A DNA stretch of 17,845 bases from Streptomyces rimosus subsp. rimosus (GTDB lineage Bacteria; Actinomycetota; Actinomycetes; Streptomycetales; Streptomycetaceae), in assembly GCF_000720725.1 (NCBI RefSeq), contig NZ_JOCQ01000143.1, forward strand, positions 1-17,845, in the 5' to 3' direction. The position numbers and the translations under genes were made by a program. Numbering within the stretch: position 1 is the first letter of the stretch; the number at the start of each line of letters is the position of its first letter. Of the stretch, positions 6,413 through 13,516 are shown piece by piece. The notes beneath the pieces were generated by a model that saw only the letters and a program-made list of their open reading frames with translations, made no database searches and was not told the origin of the DNA.

Positions 6413-9400
6413 ATGGAGGAACTCGGGGGGACTTCCAACTGCTACTCGGGAGCCGGGTGTTGGCGGGTCCGGTTGTTCCAGGGGGAGCGCCGGGGTGCCA
6501 CACCGCTCGGCGCGGGCGTGCTGCTGCCCGGCGGGCTGGTCCTGACCTGCGCCCATGTCGTCCTGGCCAGACGCACGTCCGCCGGCCCGCCCCTGCCCCT
6601 GGAGGACGTGTACGCGGAATTCCCCGGCGTCCCGGCCGCGCTGCGCGGTCCTGTGGCGGCCAAGGTGCTCGACCGGTATCTCCGGCCGCCGACCTCCCGG
6701 TTCAGCGCCGATATCGCGCTGCTGCAACTGGCCGAGGAGCCGCCGGTGACGCCCGCTGTGCTGCACCGTCAGATTCCGGCGCGCGAGGAACGGGTGCACC
6801 TCATCGGATATCCGGAAAGGCTGCCCGGTGGCGAGCACGCGGACGCGAAGCTCATGGGCCGCGGCGGCCCCGGCCACGACACCGAGTGGGTGCAGCTGGA
6901 CCCGGAACCGTCGTCGCCCTATGTGGTCGCGCACGGCTACAGCGGCAGCGGGGTGGTGCACAGCCGTACGGGCGGCGTCATCGGCATTCTCGTGTACCAG
7001 TACGGCACCGAGCAGCACCCGGTCACCGCCAGCCACAGCTACATGATTCCGACCGAGACGATCCTGGCGTACTTGGCCGACGAGAAGCTGACGCTGCAGG
7101 TCACCGGTGTGCACGCGGTCGCGGACTCCATCCGGCTCGAACCCGGCGCGGCCGGCTCGGATCGGGCGCTCGGGCTGCGCCGCTGGCTCGCTCGCTGGCT
7201 CGGCGACACCGGGCCGTCCGACCCGGACACGCTCACCGGCGCGGACAGCGCCGGCAGCCCCGGGCCGCGCCGCCCGGCCGACCAGGCGGAGCCCGTGGAG
7301 CTGGCCTTCGTCGCCGAGGGTGCCCATGACGAGACGTCCGCGCTGCACTCCGCCCTCCTCCTGGCCGACCGGGAGCGCAAACCGTGGCTGCTGCGGAGCG
7401 GCGAGGCCACGGTCATGGAGCCGCGAGCCGGCTCCATCGACATCGCCCTGGACGCGACGGACCAGCTGCCCGGGCAGCTGGTCCGGTACACCGCGGCCCG
7501 GGCCGGCCTCACCGCCGCCGAAGCGTCGGCCACCGGTGCGCCCACCGATGACCTCGCTGCGGTGACGCGGCGGATCGCCGCGAAGGCCCCGCCGCTGTCC
7601 GCCGCCTTCCTCTCCCTCGACCGGCTCCGGCCGGCCGGTGAATCCGTCCTGCCGCTGCTGCGCGCGCTGCTCGCCCGGGGCCACAGCCGGCTCCTGCTCG
7701 TCTTCCGCGCACCGCGCGGACCGCTGCTCGACCGTGTCGTCGGTGAACTCCTCGACGACCGATGGGCCGGCCGCCACAAAGCGGCCATCGACACGCGGCT
7801 GGCCTTGCTGGCCCGTCTGGAGGACCGGGACCGCCCGGCAGACGGTGGACCGGCCGGTCCGCGGAAGGGCGACGGGCCCCAACCGGTGTCCCCCCTCCTC
7901 GCCCAGCGACTGTCGGCGCTGTGCCAGGGCGGTGAACCGCGGAACAGCGCGAGCGTCGCGTACGGGCTGTTCCGGATCGCCGTCGCCGTCGAGGACGCCC
8001 TGCAGCGCCACGGCCTGCCCGGCGCCCCGCGCAGATACAACGTCGATCCGCCGGGCGACGGCCTGACCGACCTGCCGCACATCACCGTCGGCAACCCGGA
8101 CTCCCTCGTCGGGCCCGCGCCCGAGGTGTCGGGCCCGGGGCCCGGCCCCGGGCCGAAGCCCCTTGCCGCACGATGGACCGGCCTCGTCAGCGGCCAGGAG
8201 CTGCATCAGCAGTACCGGGTCGTCGGCCGCCTCGGGCAGGGCAGCTACGGGCAGGTCTACCTCGCCCGCGATCAGATGCTCGACGACCGGCCGGTGGCCC
8301 TGAAAGGGGTGCGCGACCCCGACGACCCGAGGGCGGTGGACGAAGCGGTGAAGGAGCGCCTGCGGCTGGTCGGCCTCAACCACCCGTCGATCATCAAAGT
8401 GTTCAACTACGCCCGTCGGCCGGGAGCTTCGGACGGCAACCTCAGCTTCATCGTGATGGAGTTCGCCGACGGTGCCCCGCTGAGCTGGATCGCCGACCGG
8501 ATCGCACGGCGCGCCGAGCCCTTCCACGACCACCGGGTCCACGAATTCATCGCGGTCTACGGACTGCTCATCCTGGACGCGCTCACCTACCTCCACGAGG
8601 AGTGCAAACTCGTCTACGGCGACCTCTCCCTCACGAACGTGATCCACTGCGGCACCGGCATCAAGCTCATCGACGTCGCCGGCGTGCGCCCCACCGGCAC
8701 CCTGGGCTCCGTCACGTACCCGGCGCCCGAGCTGGGCCTCACCACCGCCGTGACTGTTCCGGCGGACCTGTACACGGTCGGCGCCGTGCTCGGGGAACTG
8801 GCCGCGCGGGTTCCCGAAGCGCCTCCGGGGCTCGGTACCCGCTCGCTGGCACACGTACTGCACCGCGCCACGGCCCGGATTCCGGCGGAGCGCTTCGCCG
8901 ACGCCCGCGAGATGGCCGTCCAACTGCGCGGTGTGCTGCGGGAGTTGCGATCTTTGCGACTAGGTGAGGAGGCGGTCTTCGAGCCTTCCTCGCTCTTCGC
9001 CCCGGCGCCTGCCGCCCTCGACGGCGAGCTGGGCAAGGCGCCGCCGCTCGGCCAGTGGCGGGACGGCAGCAACGTCAAGCGCGGACTGACGGTCCGGCCG
9101 CCCGCCCCCGCCGAGGTCGCCCTCGGCCTGCCGGTGCCCAAGCCGGACGTCGCCGACGGCAACTGGACGGAACTGCACCGCACCTCCTACGACGACCCGG
9201 CGAGCCTGCTCCAGCTCAGCGACGCGTGGAAGGGATCGGCGGAGAAGGCGCTGCTGCATCTTCGGCTCCACCTGGAGATCGCCCGCGACCACCCGGAAGA
9301 CGCCGCCGCACGGCGGGCCTTCGCCGAGACCGAGCTGGCCCGCGCCCGCGTCGAAGTCGGCGGACTCGCGGCGTACGACTGGCGGCTGCACTGGCACGAA

Positions 9401-10234
9401 GGTCTGCTCCATCTCGTCGACGACCGGGTGGCGGCGGCCCGGGGGTGCTTCGCCCGGGTCTACGCGGCGATCCCGGGGGAGTATGCGCCCAAACTGGCCC
9501 TCGGCTACTGCCACGAGGTGCTGGACGACCCGGCGGAGGCTGTGGCTCTGTACGGGGCGGTCTGGCACCGCAACCACGCCCTCGGGAGCGCCGCCTTCGG
9601 CCTGGCCCGTATCCATCTCGCCGACGCCAAGCCACAGCTCGCGCTGGAATGCCTCGAAGCCGTCCCCGTCGACTCCCGGCACCGCACCGCCGCCCGGACG
9701 GCCATGGTCCGCATCCTCGCGGACCCGCCCGCCGACGGCAGCCCGCCCGCGGTGCCCGCCGTCCGGGAGGCATGGCTGGCACTGCACCGGCTCACGGTGC
9801 GGGAGGGTCTGACCGACCGGCATGCCCAGGACCGGCTGCGCGCCGACCTCCTGGAACTGCTGCTCCTGCTCGTCACCGCCACGCCCTCGGGAGCGCCCGA
9901 CCCGCTGGCCGAGCTGCGCGTGAATCCCGACCCCCAGGGCGAGAAGATCACCGTGCCGTCCATGGAGCACGCGCTGCGCGAAGAACTCGCGGCCTGCTAC
10001 CTGCGGCTCTTCGAACAGCTGCCGCCCGCCGCCCGCGCCCGGGACCGGGCCCTGGCCGAGGCCCTGCTGGACAACGCCTACCGCACCCGCCCCATCGGCT
10101 ACCGGCACCGCCGCGGCGACCAGCGCCCCCGCTGGTTCCGCCGGTTCCGCCGGTTCCGCCTCAAGAGCCGGTCCGCCCGGTCCGGCGACGCTTCTCCCCC
10201 GTCCGCGGACACCGTGCGTGAGGGGGCACGATGA
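6413..10234 (+). CDS. Trypsin-like protease / degenerate NTPase-like / PknG-type Ser/Thr kinase / TPR fusion
   Basis: A 1273-residue soluble protein. I chose the ATG at 6413; an upstream in-frame GTG at 6371 lacks a ribosome-binding site. Residues 15-235 are a trypsin-like protease with a full triad: H48 (TCAHVV), D100 (ADIALL) and S177 (GYSGSG). Residues about 280-480 resemble a STAND-like NTPase that has lost its P-loop. A GPGPGPGP linker precedes a kinase at about 600-850: G-loop 608-615, K631 (VALK), catalytic D737 in YGDLSLTN with N742, metal-binding D754 in DVA, and E773 (APE). The rest, with PGEYAPKLAL near 1020 and SAAFGLARI near 1060, aligns by eye with the TPR region of mycobacterial PknG. 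The rubredoxin-like front of PknG is absent. The tail is rich in Arg and Phe. The stop overlaps the membrane-protein start (ATGA). Likely a signalling kinase with a protease output; substrates are unknown. Confidence 0.93.
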   Translation: MEELGGTSNCYSGAGCWRVRLFQGERRGATPLGAGVLLPGGLVLTCAHVVLARRTSAGPPLPLEDVYAEFPGVPAALRGPVAAKVLDRYLRPPTSRFSADIALLQLAEEPPVTPAVLHRQIPAREERVHLIGYPERLPGGEHADAKLMGRGGPGHDTEWVQLDPEPSSPYVVAHGYSGSGVVHSRTGGVIGILVYQYGTEQHPVTASHSYMIPTETILAYLADEKLTLQVTGVHAVADSIRLEPGAAGSDRALGLRRWLARWLGDTGPSDPDTLTGADSAGSPGPRRPADQAEPVELAFVAEGAHDETSALHSALLLADRERKPWLLRSGEATVMEPRAGSIDIALDATDQLPGQLVRYTAARAGLTAAEASATGAPTDDLAAVTRRIAAKAPPLSAAFLSLDRLRPAGESVLPLLRALLARGHSRLLLVFRAPRGPLLDRVVGELLDDRWAGRHKAAIDTRLALLARLEDRDRPADGGPAGPRKGDGPQPVSPLLAQRLSALCQGGEPRNSASVAYGLFRIAVAVEDALQRHGLPGAPRRYNVDPPGDGLTDLPHITVGNPDSLVGPAPEVSGPGPGPGPKPLAARWTGLVSGQELHQQYRVVGRLGQGSYGQVYLARDQMLDDRPVALKGVRDPDDPRAVDEAVKERLRLVGLNHPSIIKVFNYARRPGASDGNLSFIVMEFADGAPLSWIADRIARRAEPFHDHRVHEFIAVYGLLILDALTYLHEECKLVYGDLSLTNVIHCGTGIKLIDVAGVRPTGTLGSVTYPAPELGLTTAVTVPADLYTVGAVLGELAARVPEAPPGLGTRSLAHVLHRATARIPAERFADAREMAVQLRGVLRELRSLRLGEEAVFEPSSLFAPAPAALDGELGKAPPLGQWRDGSNVKRGLTVRPPAPAEVALGLPVPKPDVADGNWTELHRTSYDDPASLLQLSDAWKGSAEKALLHLRLHLEIARDHPEDAAARRAFAETELARARVEVGGLAAYDWRLHWHEGLLHLVDDRVAAARGCFARVYAAIPGEYAPKLALGYCHEVLDDPAEAVALYGAVWHRNHALGSAAFGLARIHLADAKPQLALECLEAVPVDSRHRTAARTAMVRILADPPADGSPPAVPAVREAWLALHRLTVREGLTDRHAQDRLRADLLELLLLLVTATPSGAPDPLAELRVNPDPQGEKITVPSMEHALREELAACYLRLFEQLPPAARARDRALAEALLDNAYRTRPIGYRHRRGDQRPRWFRRFRRFRLKSRSARSGDASPPSADTVREGAR
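8132..8154. repeat. GC inverted repeat in the inter-domain linker
   Basis: Eleven bases (8132-8142) are exactly complementary to 8144-8154 around a single central base. The element encodes the GPGPGPGP linker before the kinase domain. It is probably a consequence of Gly/Pro codons, but it could form a very stable mRNA hairpin. Confidence 0.6.
10134..10160 (+). repeat. Three perfect 9-bp tandem repeats encoding an Arg/Phe-rich tail
   Basis: The unit ggttccgcc occurs three times in a row and encodes the repeated FRR motif in the basic, aromatic C-terminal tail of the protease-kinase. Copy number could vary between strains. Confidence 0.8.
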
Positions 10235-11394
10235 ACGGCCACGACGGCGCCTCTCCCGTACCGCCGGAACGCGGCGCATCACCGGAACGCGGCGCACGGC
10301 CCGGGAGAATCCCGGCGCGAAGACGACTCGGCCGCGCGCTGTGGTACTGGTCCTCGGGCCGCGTCGCGGGGGACAGGCGCAAGGACACCGGCAGGTTCCT
10401 CTTCAGCCGGATGCTGCTGCTGCCCGCCGCCATGTTCACCGTCCTCGCCCTCGCCGCCACGGCGTACTTCAACGTCCACGACCGTACGCGGGAGCTGCGC
10501 GGCCGCTACGCCCCCGCCCTGGTCGACCTGGCCCACGCCCGCGTCTCCTTGACCCTCGCCCAGGCCGAGGCCGAACGCCGGCTCGGTACGGGCGGCGGCC
10601 GGCCCCTGCCGCAGACCGACCTCGTAGGGCTCGGCGAACGCTATCCCTCCCTGGTGACCGCGGCGTCCCAAAGCCTCAACAGCGCCATCCAGACCGGTGC
10701 GCTGAGCAAGGCACAGGAACAGGAGGTCCGGGTGGTCTCCGGTCTGGTGGTCGCCTACGACGACTGGATCGACTGGGCCGACAGCCACCACGGCAGCCGG
10801 CCGTTGCGCCGGGCCGGCATGGAGTACGCGACGACCCTGCTGCGCGGCAGCCCCACCGCCGTACTCAACCGCATCGGCGCCGTGGAGAGCCGGCTGCGCG
10901 ACTCCGTGGCCGACCTGTCGGGCGCGCGCGCCGTGTTCGCCGTCACGGCCTCGGCGGCGCTGCTGGTCACCTTGGCCCTCGCGTTCGTCTTCGTCGGCCT
11001 GCTCGACTTCGTCCGGGCCTGTCTGCGGGTCCGCAGTCCCTCGCTGGCCCTGTTCGCGCTGCCCGTCCTGCTGGTGTTCGTGGTGCTGTGGGCCGGTGTC
11101 AGCGAGGAGCGCGGGGCCCAGCAGGACGTGGCGCGCTCCGCCGTGCGGCTCGCGAAGATATCCGTGCCACGCGCGGCCGGACCGGAGCGGACCGACGGGC
11201 CGGGCGGGCCCGACGCCGCGATCGACGAGGTGGAATCCGATCTCGCCGGGCAGCTGCGCGGCGCCCATCCGGACACCTGGGCACTGGCGTCGGTGCTGAC
11301 CCTCATCGTGGGCGCGGCGGGCGCCGTGGGGTGCGGCCTCACGATCGGCCGGTACGGCAGCGAGCACTGGAAGATCGACTGGGAGCCGGCATGA
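10231..11394 (+). CDS. Four-helix membrane protein, GlnX-like signal transducer
   Basis: A 387-residue integral membrane protein whose ATG overlaps the kinase stop (ATGA) behind a GAGGGG ribosome-binding site. It has a basic cytoplasmic N-terminus of about 60 residues, TM1 at about 61-80, a helical extracytoplasmic domain at about 81-232, TM2 at about 234-262, a short loop, TM3 at about 271-290, a second extracytoplasmic stretch, TM4 at about 350-373 and a 14-residue tail. It has no enzyme motif and no transporter signature. In mycobacteria and corynebacteria, pknG is encoded with a four-helix protein (GlnX) and a binding lipoprotein (GlnH), which pass amino-acid signals to the kinase. The gene order and topology here are the same, so I infer it relays the state of the downstream lipoprotein to the upstream kinase. 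Sequence identity to GlnX was not tested. The N-terminus contains a 15-bp direct repeat. Confidence 0.88.
   Translation: MNGHDGASPVPPERGASPERGARPGRIPARRRLGRALWYWSSGRVAGDRRKDTGRFLFSRMLLLPAAMFTVLALAATAYFNVHDRTRELRGRYAPALVDLAHARVSLTLAQAEAERRLGTGGGRPLPQTDLVGLGERYPSLVTAASQSLNSAIQTGALSKAQEQEVRVVSGLVVAYDDWIDWADSHHGSRPLRRAGMEYATTLLRGSPTAVLNRIGAVESRLRDSVADLSGARAVFAVTASAALLVTLALAFVFVGLLDFVRACLRVRSPSLALFALPVLLVFVVLWAGVSEERGAQQDVARSAVRLAKISVPRAAGPERTDGPGGPDAAIDEVESDLAGQLRGAHPDTWALASVLTLIVGAAGAVGCGLTIGRYGSEHWKIDWEPA
10264..10296 (+). repeat. 15-bp direct repeat near the start of the membrane-protein gene
   Basis: Two identical 15-base copies (10264-10278 and 10282-10296) are separated by three bases, giving a duplicated PERGA peptide in the disordered cytoplasmic N-terminus. 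This is a small in-frame duplication. Confidence 0.75.
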
Positions 11395-12668
11395 AAAGCG
11401 CGCGCCATCTGCTCCGCACCGCCCTGGCCTGCTGCCTGCTGGGGACGGCCGCACTGCTCCCGGCGGGCTGCTCGTCCGAGGAGGGCCGGACGCTGGTGGT
11501 CCTGGGCCCGTGGACCGGCGAGGAGGCGCGGCCGTTCATGGAGACACTGAAGGAGATCGGCAGACGTACCGGACAAACGTATGTGTACGAGGGCGCCCGC
11601 TCGCTCCAGGAAACCCTCGCGGCCCAGCTGCGCACCGAGTCACCGCCCGACATCGCGATCCTCAACGGCTTGGGCGAACTGTCCGAGTACGCGCGCGAAG
11701 GCGCCGCCAAGCCGCTGGAGGAGGACGTGGCCGGATCGGGGCTGGGGCCCTGGGCACAGCGGATCACGCTCCGGAACCAGCAGGGCGAGTACCGGCAGCA
11801 CTCGTACTGGGTACCGGTGCGGGTGGACCTCAAGAGCATCGTCTGGAGCCGCCCCGACGACCCCCGGACAGTCCGGAATCCCCGCTGGTGCCTGGGCATG
11901 GCATCCGACGCGACGTCCGGCTGGCCCGGCACGGACTGGATCGAGGACCTGCTGCTCCAGAAGTACGGCCCGGCCGTGTACGACCAGTGGGCCACCGGCG
12001 ACCTGCCGTGGACCGGCGAGCCGGTGAAACGGGCCTGGCAGGCATGGCGTGACCTGCTCGTCAAGGACGGTCCCAAGGCTGCCGAGAACGCGATATCCAC
12101 CCAGTTCGAGTACCTGGGCGGCGGCTTGAACGGACTGCTGAACACCGGCAGGTGCACCCTGGAACACCAGGCATCCTTCATCCGCCGGCACTACGCCGAC
12201 GATGTGCTGCCCGCGCCCACCCGCAAGTTCGTCCCCGGCCTTCCGGACCGCCGCGCCTACGAGGTCTCCGGCGACATGGCGGCCGTCTTCCGGCCCGGCG
12301 CAGCGGCCTGGGAACTGCTGGAGGCGCTGGCCTCGCGACCCGCCCGAGCGGAGTGGGCCAGGCTGGCGCGCCCTGGGGAGCGACCCTTCTTCTCCGACGG
12401 CAGCACGGGAAGCGGCCAGCTCTCGGCGAGCACCGCGGCCGTGCAGAAACTCTTCCGGGCCGCGGACAAGGTCTGCTTCGACGCCTCCGACGCCATGCCG
12501 TCGACCTTGCGCGGCGCGTTCCAGCGGGCCGTACTGGAATTCCTCCAGGACCCGCAGGACGCCCGTCTGCTCGACGGCCTGCTGAGGCAGCTGGAGGCCG
12601 AACGCCTGACCCAGCACCGGGCCGGTGCCTTCGCGCTGGAGCACCTGTGCGGGCGCCTCGGCGACTGA
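11391..12668 (+). CDS. Sugar-type extracellular solute-binding lipoprotein, GlnH-position sensor
   Basis: A 425-residue protein whose ATG overlaps the previous stop (ATGA), five bases after GGGAG. It has a positive N-region, a hydrophobic core and a lipobox-like LPAGC with the lipid Cys near residue 26; Pro at -3 is unusual for a lipobox. The mature protein looks like a family-1 carbohydrate-binding protein related to alpha-glucoside binders: VLGPWTGEEARPF near the start, then PPDIAILNGLGEL, and later FEYLGGGLNGLL and EVSGDMAAVF. No permease or ATPase lies beside it on this strand. Instead it follows the kinase and the four-helix membrane protein, matching GlnH in the PknG-GlnX-GlnH relay. 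I therefore infer a sensor rather than an uptake role, with a sugar-like ligand rather than an amino acid. Ligand identity cannot be read from sequence. Confidence 0.9.
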   Translation: MKSARHLLRTALACCLLGTAALLPAGCSSEEGRTLVVLGPWTGEEARPFMETLKEIGRRTGQTYVYEGARSLQETLAAQLRTESPPDIAILNGLGELSEYAREGAAKPLEEDVAGSGLGPWAQRITLRNQQGEYRQHSYWVPVRVDLKSIVWSRPDDPRTVRNPRWCLGMASDATSGWPGTDWIEDLLLQKYGPAVYDQWATGDLPWTGEPVKRAWQAWRDLLVKDGPKAAENAISTQFEYLGGGLNGLLNTGRCTLEHQASFIRRHYADDVLPAPTRKFVPGLPDRRAYEVSGDMAAVFRPGAAAWELLEALASRPARAEWARLARPGERPFFSDGSTGSGQLSASTAAVQKLFRAADKVCFDASDAMPSTLRGAFQRAVLEFLQDPQDARLLDGLLRQLEAERLTQHRAGAFALEHLCGRLGD

Positions 12669-12786
12669 GAGCCGGAACCCCACCCCCTCCGGAAAACTGC
12701 CGGCCATGGCGCGAGGAGCCCCCCTCTCCGTGGGAAGGTTGCCCCGCCCCAGCCGCCCGCCGAATATCTCCCGACGAACCCCTGAA

Positions 12787-12800
12787 GTGATCCACATCAC
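12787..12800. promoter_or_regulatory. CRP-like palindrome GTGA-N6-TCAC upstream of the TetR gene
   Basis: A perfect 14-bp inverted repeat, GTGATCCACATCAC, lies about 70 bases before the regulator start. The GTGA-N6-TCAC core is the form bound by CRP-family proteins, including streptomycete Crp. A possible -10 (TACCAT, 12844-12849) lies downstream without a clear -35. The rest of the 12669-12869 gap holds only weak GC stems. Confidence 0.45.
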
Positions 12801-12869
12801 GTCCGGTGCCGGTACCGAATCGGCAGGGGACGCGTTTTCTTCGTACCATTCACGTGTTTGCCGAGGGAA

Positions 12870-13496
12870 ATGGTGCGGTCAGTGCAGGAGCGGGCGGTCA
12901 AGACGCGGGAGGCAATTCTCCGGGCGGCTTCCGAAGTGTTCGACGAGTTCGGGTTCAGTGGCGCGAGCGTCAGCAAGATCATGAAGCGGGCCGGGGTCAC
13001 CCAGGGCGGGATGTACTTCCACTTCCCGTCCAAGGAGGCGCTGGCGCACGCCGTCATGGTCGAGCAGGGGAACGGGCTGGAGCTGCCGCCCGGCGAGGAC
13101 GGCCTCCAGCGGCTGGTCGACATCACGCTGTACCTCGCCGGGGAGCTGCAGACCAACCCCGCGCTGCGGGCCGGCGTACGGCTGGCGATCGAGCAGGGCG
13201 AATTCGGTGTGCAGGACGACGCCCCGTACCAGTACTGGGTGCAGGAGTTCGCCGGACAGCTGGGGGCCGCCCGGGACAAGGGGGAGCTGCTGCCGGAGGT
13301 GGACGTGGACGACCTGGCCTGGATGCTGGTCAGCTCGTACTCCGGTACGCAGCTCCTGTCGCAGATCTCCACCGGCCGGGCCGACCTGCACCAGCGCGTG
13401 ATCACTCTGTGGCGGTACCTGCTGCCGGGCGTCGCCGCGCCCGAGGTCAGGACGCGGGTCACCTTTCCGGAACAGCGGGGCGGCACGGCCGCCTGA
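12870..13496 (+). CDS. TetR-family regulator, gamma-butyrolactone-receptor-like (ArpA/ScbR type)
   Basis: A 208-residue repressor. I chose the ATG at 12870 behind GAGGGAA; a TTG at 12858 and GTGs at 12873 and 12882 are alternatives. Residues about 7-60 are the DNA-binding domain (KTREAILRAASEVFDEFG, then a helix-turn-helix through AGVTQGGMYFHFPSKE). The ligand domain follows the ArpA/ScbR pattern: TNPALRAGVRLAIEQ, W123 where the receptors have a conserved ligand-pocket Trp, a GELLPEVDVDD segment and ISTGRADLHQR. These receptors usually repress antibiotic clusters or their own genes until a butyrolactone or similar signal binds. No butyrolactone synthase (afsA-like) gene is in the window, so it may be an orphan or pseudo-receptor. 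It is convergent with the permease gene 20 bases away. Targets could be the PKS cluster, the kinase operon or itself. Confidence 0.9.
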   Translation: MVRSVQERAVKTREAILRAASEVFDEFGFSGASVSKIMKRAGVTQGGMYFHFPSKEALAHAVMVEQGNGLELPPGEDGLQRLVDITLYLAGELQTNPALRAGVRLAIEQGEFGVQDDAPYQYWVQEFAGQLGAARDKGELLPEVDVDDLAWMLVSSYSGTQLLSQISTGRADLHQRVITLWRYLLPGVAAPEVRTRVTFPEQRGGTAA

Positions 13497-13516
13497 ACAC
13501 CCCGGCGCGGACGGCC

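Noticed and set aside
5497..7329. Plus-strand open frame of 610 codons spanning the small secreted and trypco2 genes
   Set aside because: Runs across two well-supported minus-strand genes and the start of the protease gene in another frame; no domain motif seen.
6398..8923. Minus-strand open frame of 841 codons opposite the protease-kinase gene
   Set aside because: No recognisable motif or ribosome-binding site; the plus strand encodes intact protease and kinase motifs across the same bases.
12801..12830. Possible butyrolactone-receptor operator around GCCGGTACCGAATCGGC
   Set aside because: The symmetry is short and imperfect and I could not match the usual 22-bp palindrome with confidence.
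13479..13493. GGCGGC-N3-GCCGCC hairpin as a terminator between the regulator and permease genes
   Set aside because: It lies within the last codons of the regulator, has only 6 bp and no T-run; Ala/Gly codons explain it.
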